A stretch of 64,000 bases of DNA from Ardenticatenaceae bacterium. Its GTDB lineage: Bacteria; Chloroflexota; Anaerolineae; Promineifilales; Promineifilaceae. Below, piece by piece: positions 17,726 through 27,059 of the stretch (position 1 is the first letter of the stretch; each line of letters starts with the position of its first letter). The notes under the pieces are model-generated. The model had not been told where the DNA came from. It was given only the letters and a program-made list of their open reading frames with translations, and made no database searches. The position numbers were made by a program, and so were the translations under genes. Location: NCBI GenBank assembly GCA_030065875.1, contig JASJCR010000023.1:1-64000 (forward strand), given 5' to 3'.

Positions 17726-18793
17726 ATGTCTCAAAAAGTTTTACATCAGCTGTTGCCGGGTGTGGGCCCCTTTGACGCCGTCACGGATCACGCGATTTTA
17801 TTAAGATCATGGCTCCAGGAAATAGGATTCCAATCCGTGATTTATGCCGGTCGAATTGAAGAAGGAACTGACGAATTTATTCGCCCCTTAGCTGATTTCC
17901 AGTGGCAACCTGAAAACCCCTTTGTCATCTATCATCACTCAATCGGTACCCCCATCGTCGACCGGTTAAAAGAGTGGCAGGCTCGGGTGATCATGATTTA
18001 TCATAACGTCACCCCTCCAGAATTTTTAGGAAATGTACATCAGATCTTATCGCACACGACCCACTTGGGAAAATCCCAACTCAATGATTTGAAGTTCATG
18101 ACCGCTCACACTTTTGCGGACTCCCTGTTCAATCAAAAAGAATTGCTGCAGCTAGGTTATCAAAACACCTCCCTACTCAATTTGCCGTTTAACCCGGCGA
18201 ATTACCAACTCCCTCCGAACCCGCAAATTTTATCATCTAAACCCCCCGGCCCTCATCTCCTATTTGTCGGTCGAATATTTCCCAACAAAAAACAGGGCGA
18301 TTTAATTAAGCTGCTGGCCTGTTATCAAAAAATTAATCCGCAAGCCCACCTCACTTTGGTCGGCCGGCCGGCCTTGGACTCATATTTTGAGTGGCTTAAA
18401 CAGCTGGTAATTTATCTCGATTTAGAAGGTTTTGTCTCATTTCCGGGGTTGGTTGAACAGGCTGATTTAATTGCTTACTATCAAACCGCCGATTTATATG
18501 TGTCGATGAGTGAACATGAGGGGTTGGGCAAACCCCTGCTCGAAAGTATGTACTTTAATTTACCTATCCTGGCCTACGGCAGTACCGCCGTGCCAGATAC
18601 CCTGGGTAATGCAGGCGCACTTTTTTATGAAAAAAGGTTTACGCAGCTGGCGGAATTGGTTGATCGAATGATCAACGATCAATCCTTACGTCAAAGGCAG
18701 CAGGAACGCCAAAAAATTAGGCTAAATGACTTTCTCGATGTCAATGTCCGCTCCAAATTTATAGAAACCCTAAAGCATATAATCGAGAAGTAA
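17726..18793 (+). CDS. Family 4 glycosyltransferase (paralogue a)
   Basis: A 355-residue GT-B enzyme. The N-terminal domain includes VIYHHSIGTPIVDRL and MIYHNVTPPEF, and the donor domain has LLFVGRIFPNKKQGDLI and YVSMSEHEGLGKPLLESM (the EX7E region). It is clearly paralogous to the following gene: both open with a variable start, then the same DAV(T/S)DHA segment, and share most motifs. Located 12 bp after the PIFG protein gene and 13 bp before its paralogue, so the three are one operon. Confidence 0.9.
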   Translation: MSQKVLHQLLPGVGPFDAVTDHAILLRSWLQEIGFQSVIYAGRIEEGTDEFIRPLADFQWQPENPFVIYHHSIGTPIVDRLKEWQARVIMIYHNVTPPEFLGNVHQILSHTTHLGKSQLNDLKFMTAHTFADSLFNQKELLQLGYQNTSLLNLPFNPANYQLPPNPQILSSKPPGPHLLFVGRIFPNKKQGDLIKLLACYQKINPQAHLTLVGRPALDSYFEWLKQLVIYLDLEGFVSFPGLVEQADLIAYYQTADLYVSMSEHEGLGKPLLESMYFNLPILAYGSTAVPDTLGNAGALFYEKRFTQLAELVDRMINDQSLRQRQQERQKIRLNDFLDVNVRSKFIETLKHIIEK

Positions 18794-18806
18794 GCGGGCA
18801 GTTTAC

Positions 18807-19907
18807 ATGAATCAAATTATTCAATCGAAAACCGAGCTTCACCAAATATTGGCAGGGGCCACAGTACATGATGCGGTGTCCGATCATGCCTTTCTCATTC
18901 AACAATGGCTTCGTGAATGGGGATTCAAATCTGAAATTTACGCCAGCACCCGAGACGAAAGCGTCATAAATCGAGTCTTGTCAATTTCTCAATTTAAACC
19001 AAAAAATGCAGAGGCTTCTGTTATTTATCATCACAGCATTGGGTCTGATATTGTCGATGATTTAAAAAGATGGCAGGCCAAAACGATCCTGGTTTACCAT
19101 AACATCACGCCACCAGATTTTTTTACCAGGAATGATCCAGATTTAGCCATATTTACCCAAAGAGGAATAAACCAGTTAAAGGAGCTACCTGCGATAACGA
19201 CCAAGGCCCTGCCGGTTTCGGAATATAATCGTCTCGAATTAATGCCTTATGGGTTTAAAGATATGGTGGTTTTTCCGCTGCCTTTTAAACCGCATGCGTT
19301 TAATCTTTCTGAATCTCAGCCCATTATGGACAAGATGGTGAATGAAAAAGGGGATCGACCGCTGCTGTTATTTGTAGGGCGTTTGGCACCCAATAAACGT
19401 CAAGAGGATTTGATCAAGCTGCTTCATGCATATCATCAGATTAATCCGAAAGCGCAATTAGCCCTGATCGGCCGCCCGATTTTTCCCAACTACGCCAATT
19501 GGCTGAAAAACCTGCTGTCACTTTATGAACTTGAAGGATCGGTCCTGATGCCGGGCCTGGTGTCGCAGGCTGAGCTGGCAGCTTACTACCAAACGGCCGA
19601 TCTTTACGTGTCAATGAGCGAGCACGAAGGGGTTGGGAAACCGTTTCTTGAAAGCATGTTTTTCGGACTGCCGATCTTAGCTTACAGCGCATCCGGCACA
19701 CCATACACGATTCAAAATGCCGGCGTCCTGTTTTCAGAAAAACGGTTTGCTGAATTGGCCGAACTGGTGGAATTGATGATTTCAGATCAGCCGTTTAGAG
19801 AGCGGCAGATCGCCAGACAAAAAAAGCGTCTTGATGATTTTATGGAAGAAAATGTCAAACGGCAGTTTAAAAAAATCTTGCAGGAACTTGGTTTATTGAC
19901 TCGATGA
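18807..19907 (+). CDS. Family 4 glycosyltransferase (paralogue b)
   Basis: A 366-residue GT-B enzyme, tandem duplicate of the gene just upstream. Shared motifs include VIYHHSIGSDIVDDL, LLLFVGRLAPNKRQEDLI, ALIGRP and LYVSMSEHEGVGKPFLESM. The pair has diverged strongly, which suggests that they act on different acceptors or form different linkages of the same glycan. It is the last gene of the 11.8-19.9 kb operon; a dispersed repeat and a bidirectional terminator follow. Confidence 0.9.
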   Translation: MNQIIQSKTELHQILAGATVHDAVSDHAFLIQQWLREWGFKSEIYASTRDESVINRVLSISQFKPKNAEASVIYHHSIGSDIVDDLKRWQAKTILVYHNITPPDFFTRNDPDLAIFTQRGINQLKELPAITTKALPVSEYNRLELMPYGFKDMVVFPLPFKPHAFNLSESQPIMDKMVNEKGDRPLLLFVGRLAPNKRQEDLIKLLHAYHQINPKAQLALIGRPIFPNYANWLKNLLSLYELEGSVLMPGLVSQAELAAYYQTADLYVSMSEHEGVGKPFLESMFFGLPILAYSASGTPYTIQNAGVLFSEKRFAELAELVELMISDQPFRERQIARQKKRLDDFMEENVKRQFKKILQELGLLTR

Positions 19908-20000
19908 TTTAGTACTCTGTAACTTAAGCTTTCTTAATTACTTTTGCCGATGAATATTGCAGATTTACAAATAAATGTGGATATGAACCGAATTTCAAAA

Positions 20001-20190
20001 CAGACTCGTCATCCCCGCGCAGGCGGGGATCCATCGGTGGCTATCCAGTGGATTCCCGCTTTCGCGGGAATGACGTTTCCCTATTGGTGTTTGTTTGTCA
20101 AAAGTAAAAATTCATCAGCTGCCGCAGAAAATTACTAGAAATAAGAAGTAAGAAATAGTTCTGTTAAGAGTATTAAGTGGATCACAAAAA
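20001..20190 (+). repeat. Dispersed intergenic repeat, family A (copy 1)
   Basis: About 190 bp nearly matching 51738-51920. It starts CAGACTCGTCATCCCCGCGC, contains facing hairpins (CCCCGCGCAGGCGGGGAT and TTCCCGCTTTCGCGGGAA), and ends at TTAAGTGGATCACAAAAA. No coding capacity; frames crossing it give the familiar meaningless HPRAGGDPS / IPAFAGMT translations. It occupies most of the 390-bp gap between 19908 and 20297. Confidence 0.8.
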
Positions 20191-20196
20191 TTTTAT

Positions 20197-20242
20197 AAAA
20201 AACAGCTGGGTGTTGATTATTAAATCACACCCAGCTGTTTTT
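20197..20242. terminator. Bidirectional terminator between convergent genes
   Basis: Arms AAAAACAGCTGGGTGT and CACCCAGCTGTTTTT pair perfectly over about 15 bp around an A/T-rich loop. T-runs lie at both ends, serving the plus-strand glycan operon and the minus-strand nuclease gene. Confidence 0.88.
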
Positions 20243-20297
20243 GATGATTTGGTAAGGTCTGGAACACAGTCAATGTGAAAACCAGACCCGTCACCCA

Positions 20298-23200
20298 CTA
20301 ATTAATCCGCGTAATGCGTCCTTCGCCCCCTTCGGGGTAATCGGCCGCAGTGATCAAGCCGCCCAACTCATCAACGATGAAATTGAACAGCGCCCGCTGG
20401 TACGTCGTGCCAATCGAGGTATAGGGGGCACCGCGGAAGGGGTATTGATCCCCTCCTGCAGCCAGGAAATTAGCCGTGGCGATATTGATCGCCGGGGCAC
20501 CGGCCACAACCGCCCCACCGGAAACGATCGGCGTGCCATCGTCCAGGGTAATCTCCAGGACGCGGTTGCCGGCCGTCACCACGTTGCCATCGCCATCGAG
20601 GACCTGCGCCGTTCCGGCCGCATCGTACACCATGGTGAACCCGGCAATTTGGGCAAACCGGCCGGAAGCGGTTTCAACCTGAGAAACCGCATTCTCCATG
20701 ATTTCCTTAAATTGCTCGGCCGGAATATCCTCTACAACCACGACAAAGTTCGCAAATGGGGCAATATCAAACGTCGTCAGCTCGGTGATGTCGCCGGCCG
20801 GGATGAGATTATTGTTGCGGATACCACCGCCATTTTGCAAAGCAACATCGGGGACGTTAACCCCAAACGCGGCCGCTTCCTGCGCTGCTTGCCACAGCAG
20901 CGCATCTGCCAGCAGGTTACCTTCGTTGGTTTCCTCAGTGCGAACTCCGGGGTTGCGCCGTCCTTCAAGGGCCACTTCCGATGTACCGATGACGTTGGTA
21001 GCCAGGTTGTCGAGATACAGCTGAACCGGATCGACCACCAAAGACTGGATCACCGGATCTGGCGCAACGGCATCAGGATTGGCGCCGCCGGCCACGCGAA
21101 TCAGACCGCTGTCGTCACCAATGGCGGTGACGCGACCCATTTTGTCAAAGATGATCTGAAGCTGGCCCACGTATTTGTAATCGCCAGGGGTGGTCACGAC
21201 GGGAATGGTCGTACCATCTTTACCCAGGGCGATAAGCGGATAGGGGCCAAACGGCGAATCATCTCCCGGAACCAGGACATCGCCGTCATTGGCCAGCAGT
21301 TCATCACCACCACCGGCAATCATCACGTCAACCCCGGTTAACGCGCCGGCCAGGGCCAAATCTTCGTCTACTCCCTGCAAATGGGAGATGACCACAATTT
21401 TGTCTACACCGGCCGCGGTCAGGTCATCAATTTCAGCCTGAATCGCGCCAGCTACATCCGGGTCAACGACGACGTTGCGCGGACCGGAAATAAACGGCAG
21501 CTCGGGAGTTGTGGCCCCCACCACGCCAATCTGAGTGCCATTCTCGTAGATAACGGTGCTTTTGACGATATCCTCTGAATCAACAAACGCCTGCAAATTC
21601 GGTTCACCCGTAAAGTTCAGGTTTGCAGAGACAAAGGGGAATGCCCCATCGATACCTTCGATAAAATTGGCCAGCACATCAGGGCCAAAGTCAAATTCGT
21701 GGTTGCCGATAGCCATGGCGTCATAGCCGATCAGCCGGACGGCCGTTGAATCGTAATAAGGCACCCCTTTTTCCAAACTGGCGATAAACTCCGGTCCGGC
21801 CAGGAAGTTATCCCCAGAAGATAAGAGAACGACCCCTTTTGGATTGCGGCGGGTGCTGCCTTCAACCGCCTCATCACGCAAATCGTTGACCAGTGTCGTG
21901 AAGCGAGCCACGCCACCAAAATCCTCGAGTCCGGTTCCGGCGTTCACCAATTGGGATTCACCATCATTGTTGTGCAAAATTGTCAGCGTGAACCCCACGT
22001 TTGATCGAAAGCGGAAGCGTCCTTCCAGCGGATCGTGGTCTGATGCATGCAGGGTCGTGGTGGGATCTGCACCCAAAACGGCCGGATAACTGGTATTAAA
22101 GTGCAGGAAGTTGGCGCTTTTCGCGATCTTGCCAAGCGCCGGGCTGACCAGCATATGGTCGAGCACCTGGCTGTTGGCGTCAAAGACAAAGCTAAACAGC
22201 TCGTCAGGGCGCTCGAGGTCAATCATCGGGAAGAGCGGCACTTCACCGGGTCCACCTTCAAGGATGGCCACCGGATGATCCGGCCCCTCACCGGGCTCAT
22301 CAAATTGGAAGTCGTTGAGGTCACCGGTCACCATGACCATGGCATGGGGATCTGCATCCAGGATGATGTTGACGAAGTCACGCACAACGCGGGCCTGGGC
22401 CTTACGCTGTACTTCAGAGATCCGAATTGGCGGTTGGTTGACGCCAAAGAGCGGATCGTCCCCTCGCTTGCTTTTGAAGTGGTTGCCAACAATGGTGACC
22501 TGGTTGCCATCAATGTCAAACACACCAACCAGCGGTTCACGGCCGGGGCTGGGGCTTGTGGGGCCAAAGGCCGCTGAAACCCCCGGCACGATGTCATCGG
22601 TGAGCTGATAGCCATTGAGTAAGCTAACTCGATCGGTATCCCACATAAAGCCCACTTCGATACCGCGGCCGTCACTCGTTTCTTCGGAGTAAACTTCATA
22701 AGAAGTACCGGCAGCCGCATTAACCCGGTCCGCCAATTCACCTAGAATTTCGGTGTTTTCCACTTCCTGGACCACGATAATGGCCGGGGTTCGAAGCTCA
22801 AACTCAATTGACAGAGCCAGCTTGGTGAGCTGGATTTCCAAATCTTCCGGTGAAGGGGTGCTCCCCTGATCATCCTTATCAGGATTGTCAATCAAGTCAA
22901 AGAGATTGGCCACGTTATACGTGGTGATGGCCGTATTTCCTTTGGGCCCCTGTCTTCTGCTGACCGGGTAATCCGGCAGCTCACGGGTGATGGTCGTGTA
23001 TTCGGCTGGCTGAAGCTTAAACATGCCAAAGCTGTAATCAACCACGCCGACAAAATTTCGGACGTTGTCGCCAGGACGGACGATAATGGGGTCAGAAATA
23101 GTAGCATCGTCGACCAAAATTCGCTCTGGATTGTAATCCACTGAGCCATCGCCGTTGTACCCGTAGATAATAAACTGCTTCATGCGTCGGGAGTAGCCGG

Positions 23201-24392
23201 AATAAACGCTTAAGTCGGCCGGCACAACCATCCCAAATTCGCCAAAGCGGGTGGTGGGAGCAATCACCTTGCCTCGTCTAACCGAAACGAGCATCCCTTC
23301 CAGCGGTTCCCACACATATTCAATCGCCTGCGGAATCTGCTCGCTGGGCAATCCACCAAACGGCCACTGTTTGGCCAAATTGACCGCCTTTGGCAGTTCA
23401 TTTCCGCTGGAGATGATGGTCATGGCCTCCGGGTTGTTTAAACGGGTTTTTGGCAAATCGGTACCAAACTGCTGTTCCTCAACGGTTGCCGTGATTTCAA
23501 TATAATCGCCAACTTCTGGCATAGGAGACAGCCGATCCCGGTCATCTACAAAAATGCCGTCTGACGTTAAATCGTCGTGATCGCCGTCAGGGTCCTGGAT
23601 CCACATATCGCGGCCGTTGTCGGTAATCAGGGTGACAATACCGGAGGTGGTAACCAACGCCCCATCATAAATTGAAAATTGATCCCGCCCCTGAATTTCA
23701 GGAATGGTTAATTCGAGGGGAGCACAGCCGTCCAAAGAAGGGCTGGCAGTCGGGGTATTGTCCGAGCCAAGATTAAAGTCGCTAATAACCCAGTCGGCAG
23801 CCGTATCGGTGTCAACCCCGTCGGCTACCCGGCGCACACCGGCCGGGAAAAATGACCCGTCCGGGCCAATGACCGGCGCACCAAAGAAAAAGGTATCGCC
23901 ACTGTCCCCATCGTTTAGACCCACAGCATCAACCACAACCTCTGACCCGGTAACCAACCCGCCCGAAATGGACGCGGTTTCAACCAAAGCCGTTGTTAGC
24001 GAGCTGTTTTCGAAAAAGTTGTTGGCAACTGCCAAATTCGGGGTAACGCCATAATTATTGGGTAATCCACTGCAGTTACCAATCAGGAAAAACCCATTCT
24101 CCCCAATGACGTGAAACGGTAGAAAATCAATCTGACGATCGATGGCTCCCGGGCCAAACGCATCACTCTCCACAACAATCAAGCTGTAGCCTGCCAGCGA
24201 CGTCCCCGGTGTCCCGTACAGTTCTACAAACTCTGTATCATCGGTGCCCGTGTGACTGGCATACACCTCATTAATCACAGCTGGTTCGGCAGCGACGGCG
24301 ATGGATGAACCACTCACCACGGCCAAAACCAACAAGGCAACAACCATCATGAACAATTGATAGATTGTTTTGCGGTTTACTTTGTCAATCAT
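20298..24392 (-). CDS. Secreted ExeM/NucH-like nuclease fused to a 5'-nucleotidase
   Basis: A 1364-residue secreted protein with a strong GGAGGAAC site before its ATG. A signal peptide (about 1-35) is followed by a lamin-tail-like domain (about 38-110, INEVYASHTGTDDTEFVELYG), then an OB-like NucH segment (about 225-450). The endonuclease/exonuclease/phosphatase domain spans about 490-800, with TTYNVANLF, VVQEVENTE, GDLNDFQ and ASDHDPLEGRF. A 5'-nucleotidase metallophosphoesterase domain (about 820-1120; SSGDNFLAGPEF, AIGNHEFDFG, VISHLQGVDED) and its C-terminal domain (about 1130-1360; ALQNGGGIRNN, IATANFLAAGGDQYPF) follow. It could turn extracellular DNA into nucleosides plus phosphate. In the first metal motif the usual D-x-H is D-G-E (NNDGESQ). 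Confidence 0.9.
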   Translation of the reverse strand: MIDKVNRKTIYQLFMMVVALLVLAVVSGSSIAVAAEPAVINEVYASHTGTDDTEFVELYGTPGTSLAGYSLIVVESDAFGPGAIDRQIDFLPFHVIGENGFFLIGNCSGLPNNYGVTPNLAVANNFFENSSLTTALVETASISGGLVTGSEVVVDAVGLNDGDSGDTFFFGAPVIGPDGSFFPAGVRRVADGVDTDTAADWVISDFNLGSDNTPTASPSLDGCAPLELTIPEIQGRDQFSIYDGALVTTSGIVTLITDNGRDMWIQDPDGDHDDLTSDGIFVDDRDRLSPMPEVGDYIEITATVEEQQFGTDLPKTRLNNPEAMTIISSGNELPKAVNLAKQWPFGGLPSEQIPQAIEYVWEPLEGMLVSVRRGKVIAPTTRFGEFGMVVPADLSVYSGYSRRMKQFIIYGYNGDGSVDYNPERILVDDATISDPIIVRPGDNVRNFVGVVDYSFGMFKLQPAEYTTITRELPDYPVSRRQGPKGNTAITTYNVANLFDLIDNPDKDDQGSTPSPEDLEIQLTKLALSIEFELRTPAIIVVQEVENTEILGELADRVNAAAGTSYEVYSEETSDGRGIEVGFMWDTDRVSLLNGYQLTDDIVPGVSAAFGPTSPSPGREPLVGVFDIDGNQVTIVGNHFKSKRGDDPLFGVNQPPIRISEVQRKAQARVVRDFVNIILDADPHAMVMVTGDLNDFQFDEPGEGPDHPVAILEGGPGEVPLFPMIDLERPDELFSFVFDANSQVLDHMLVSPALGKIAKSANFLHFNTSYPAVLGADPTTTLHASDHDPLEGRFRFRSNVGFTLTILHNNDGESQLVNAGTGLEDFGGVARFTTLVNDLRDEAVEGSTRRNPKGVVLLSSGDNFLAGPEFIASLEKGVPYYDSTAVRLIGYDAMAIGNHEFDFGPDVLANFIEGIDGAFPFVSANLNFTGEPNLQAFVDSEDIVKSTVIYENGTQIGVVGATTPELPFISGPRNVVVDPDVAGAIQAEIDDLTAAGVDKIVVISHLQGVDEDLALAGALTGVDVMIAGGGDELLANDGDVLVPGDDSPFGPYPLIALGKDGTTIPVVTTPGDYKYVGQLQIIFDKMGRVTAIGDDSGLIRVAGGANPDAVAPDPVIQSLVVDPVQLYLDNLATNVIGTSEVALEGRRNPGVRTEETNEGNLLADALLWQAAQEAAAFGVNVPDVALQNGGGIRNNNLIPAGDITELTTFDIAPFANFVVVVEDIPAEQFKEIMENAVSQVETASGRFAQIAGFTMVYDAAGTAQVLDGDGNVVTAGNRVLEITLDDGTPIVSGGAVVAGAPAINIATANFLAAGGDQYPFRGAPYTSIGTTYQRALFNFIVDELGGLITAADYPEGGEGRITRIN

Positions 24393-24930
24393 TGTTCCTC
24401 CACAAACAAGTAAGGTTGCATGGGCAGAAAACTACCCACATAAATATATAGACTCAATCGAAACAAACTGATTAAGTTGGATGGCACGGACTCCCATTTA
24501 GCGCCTGATTCATAAAAACCCATCTCAATTAAGGGATATAGAGGGCTTCTAATAAACCTCAAATAACCAAAAGTAATATGCATTATAGTACCACAGTCCT
24601 TTTATTCTGTATACTGACAAGGGGTATTAAAGGACGATTACAAAATCGTAAGCAATTGGGGTTAACAGCCATGCAACAATTTGTAAACAGCTTGTTAAGA
24701 GATTGGTTACTCTGTAGCGGGGAAGTATCGGGCGTTACACGAACCTATCCAGGATTTTTATAGCAACCGCGTTTTCCAGGCGCTATGACAACTCTTTGAA
24801 GGACTTTTGTACCATAGGACGAAATTCCGACGGACAAAAGTGTACATGCAGCAGGTAATATAGAGAACAACTTTTCGAGGCGTTGGTAGATAAAATGTTG
24901 TAATAGTCTGTGCGTCCTGGAAATTACACA
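24393..24930. other. Divergent intergenic region
   Basis: This 538-bp region between two divergently transcribed secreted-protein genes holds no convincing gene; short frames here lack family resemblance and ribosome sites. It must contain both promoters. A weak inverted pair CTTTTGT ... ACAAAAG occurs near 24802-24842. I see no firm -35/-10 pair. Confidence 0.45.
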
Positions 24931-26949
24931 ATGCTTATGTTAAAAAAGAAAAATGTGATCAATTCACTTTCGAAATTTAAACAATTTTTTATTTTTATAC
25001 TTCTCGTGGGGGGGGTGTTAATTGGTGTTGGCTTGGCAACCAAAACGGCCGCAGCCGCACAGCAAACGGCAAAGTGGCGTAAGGCGCTGCCGGGGAATGC
25101 CCAAACGAGTTCACCAGTTCTAGAAGACATCAATAATGACGGCCGTCAGGATGTTGTTGTCGGGACCGATAACGGTTGGGTGATCGCTTTTTCGCACAGC
25201 GGCACTGAATTATGGCGCCGCAATCTGGCTCCGTTTTATGGAGTTAGTAGCCAGCTTGTATTTGGGTCTATCACGGCAGCAGATATTGACAACAATGGGG
25301 ATATGGAAATTATTGTGCCCACAGGGGATGCAGGCAGCAGCGTCTGCTATCCTGGAGGGATTATGGTTCTCGACCACAACGGCAACAAGGCCAGCGGTTC
25401 ATGGCCCTATTTGACCGTTGATCAGGGTGTCCCTCCTTCTGGATGTCCAGATGGGGTGTTGGGCACCCCCGCAGCCGGAGATATTGATGGAAATGGGGAT
25501 TTGGAAATCATCTTTGGTTCAGCTGACAAACGAATTTACGCCCTTCATCATGACGGATCTTTGGTCAACGGATTTCCTCCAAACAGCTATCTAGCGTTTC
25601 GCTTTCCTACCTGGAGTGACCTTCAGGGAAAAACGGCTGACACCATTTGGTCGAGTGTGTCATTGGGTGATATCGACAACGATGGCTTTTTAGATATCCT
25701 GACCGGAGCCGATGAAGGAAATTTCGGGAAAGATTGGGGAGGTGAAACAATTGGCTGGTATTGTCCATACACGTACTGGTCGACAGAATACTGTGGTGGA
25801 ACCCTTCAGGTCATCAATCGCTTTGGCACCCCCACTCAAGGAAATATTTTAAACGGTGGTCGCTATCCAATTTTGAATTGGGAAATCATTCAATCTACCC
25901 CGGCAATTGCCGACTTAAATGGTGACGGCACGCTCGATTTTGTATACGGCACCGGCACATTTTACTCAGATCGGACAACTAATCCGTACGCCAATCGCAT
26001 ACGCGCCATCGATGGAGCTACCGGTCGGGATTTGGCCGGCTGGGATAACTCGGGCGTGGCCGCCTTTTGGGGGAAAGGTCGGGTCACCGGCAGCCCCACT
26101 CCATCATCTCCCGCCGTCGGGGATATGGATGGGGATGGAGATCTTGAAGTTGCCATTCTCGGAACGGACAAAAAGGTTTATGCATTCCACCACAATGGTT
26201 CCCCGGTAGCTGGATTTCCGGTCACGGCCGTGGCCCGCACGATGACAACCAATTTTGGCGTCTATCAAAATATCGTCATGGGTGATTACGATGGCGACTC
26301 AGATATGGAATTGTTTCTGACGATTGGATCGGATATTGCCATTATTAACGGCAATGGCAGTCATCTCACCGATACCGGTTCTAACGGCAACAAGCCCTCG
26401 TACGTCGCCGCCAGTGGGGCCATCAACTCCCCTGCTTTGGGAGATCTTGACAACAACGGGAAGCTGGATTTGGTGCGCGCCACGACGGAACTCGTCGTAT
26501 GGGAGCTGCCAAATTCGTCAAATCGGGCAGACTGGCCGCAATATAAAAACAACGCCGCCCGAGAAGGACGTCTCTCAATGGGAGCCATGACCTTGTCAAG
26601 CGACGTGATTACTAAGCTGGTTGAAAGCAACTCCGGTACGGTTTCTTCTACCTTTACGATTAATAACCCTGGGAGTCAATCGATTTCCTGGTCAATTAAT
26701 ACATCCGCTCTAGCCGGCGGCGTTTCCATCAATAAGAATTCAGGAACATTGGATCCGGGTGAATCTACAATCGTTCAGGTGTTTATCAACACCAATTCGC
26801 GGGCTGTCGGGTCATATGGGCTCGGATCAATGACGGTCGCGGCTGAAACAGGTGGGACAGATGTTCCGGGTAGCCCACAGGATATCGACGTGGTGCTCCT
26901 GATCGCCAACGACCTATTTACGACTTTTGTGCCGATAATTGCTCGTTAG
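24931..26949 (+). CDS. Secreted FG-GAP/VCBS-like repeat protein
   Basis: A 672-residue exported protein. A signal peptide occupies about residues 1-42. Eight calcium-loop repeats of the FG-GAP/VCBS type follow, such as DINNDGRQDVVVG, DIDNNGDMEIIVP, DIDGNGDLEIIFG, DIDNDGFLDILTG, DLNGDGTLDFVYG and DMDGDGDLEVAIL, predicted to build a beta-propeller. A C-terminal Ig-like domain (about 550-650; WSINTSALAGGVSINKNSGT) precedes the tail FTTFVPIIAR. The tail resembles the (Y/F)LPLVxR/K endings that I associate with secreted Chloroflexota proteins. Likely a cell-surface adhesion or matrix protein. The frame opens at GTG 24910, but ATG 24931 sits nearer the signal peptide. Confidence 0.85.
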   Translation: MLMLKKKNVINSLSKFKQFFIFILLVGGVLIGVGLATKTAAAAQQTAKWRKALPGNAQTSSPVLEDINNDGRQDVVVGTDNGWVIAFSHSGTELWRRNLAPFYGVSSQLVFGSITAADIDNNGDMEIIVPTGDAGSSVCYPGGIMVLDHNGNKASGSWPYLTVDQGVPPSGCPDGVLGTPAAGDIDGNGDLEIIFGSADKRIYALHHDGSLVNGFPPNSYLAFRFPTWSDLQGKTADTIWSSVSLGDIDNDGFLDILTGADEGNFGKDWGGETIGWYCPYTYWSTEYCGGTLQVINRFGTPTQGNILNGGRYPILNWEIIQSTPAIADLNGDGTLDFVYGTGTFYSDRTTNPYANRIRAIDGATGRDLAGWDNSGVAAFWGKGRVTGSPTPSSPAVGDMDGDGDLEVAILGTDKKVYAFHHNGSPVAGFPVTAVARTMTTNFGVYQNIVMGDYDGDSDMELFLTIGSDIAIINGNGSHLTDTGSNGNKPSYVAASGAINSPALGDLDNNGKLDLVRATTELVVWELPNSSNRADWPQYKNNAAREGRLSMGAMTLSSDVITKLVESNSGTVSSTFTINNPGSQSISWSINTSALAGGVSINKNSGTLDPGESTIVQVFINTNSRAVGSYGLGSMTVAAETGGTDVPGSPQDIDVVLLIANDLFTTFVPIIAR

Positions 26950-26994
26950 TGTCGATCCGAACGATCCCTAAAGGGTAGATCAGCAAAATTAAGC

Positions 26995-27036
26995 AAAAAC
27001 AGCGTTCCTTGATATTAAGGGACGCTGTTTTTTTTC
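26995..27036 (+). terminator. Rho-independent terminator
   Basis: AACAGCGTTCCTT pairs with AAGGGACGCTGTT (one G-T pair) around GATATT, followed by a run of eight T. It ends the FG-GAP gene just before the next GT4 operon. Confidence 0.9.
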
Positions 27037-27059
27037 TCTTGAACAGGTATCATCCTGAC

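Noticed and set aside
19944-20138. Small frame translating to HPRAGGDPS ... IPAFAGMT
   Set aside because: This is the well-known spurious translation of a palindromic intergenic repeat, and the same DNA recurs at 51738.
20445-21341. 298-residue frame antisense to the nuclease gene
   Set aside because: A shadow of the 5'-nucleotidase coding strand; no family resemblance and the sense frame is intact.
24389-24583. 64-residue minus-strand frame upstream of the nuclease
   Set aside because: No ribosome site, no recognisable features, and it overlaps the nuclease start with its strong GGAGGAAC site.
27009-27059. N-terminal extension of the first tandem GT4
   Set aside because: The upstream codons lie within the terminator T-run; the family start MRILHLVHRYYP begins at 27060.
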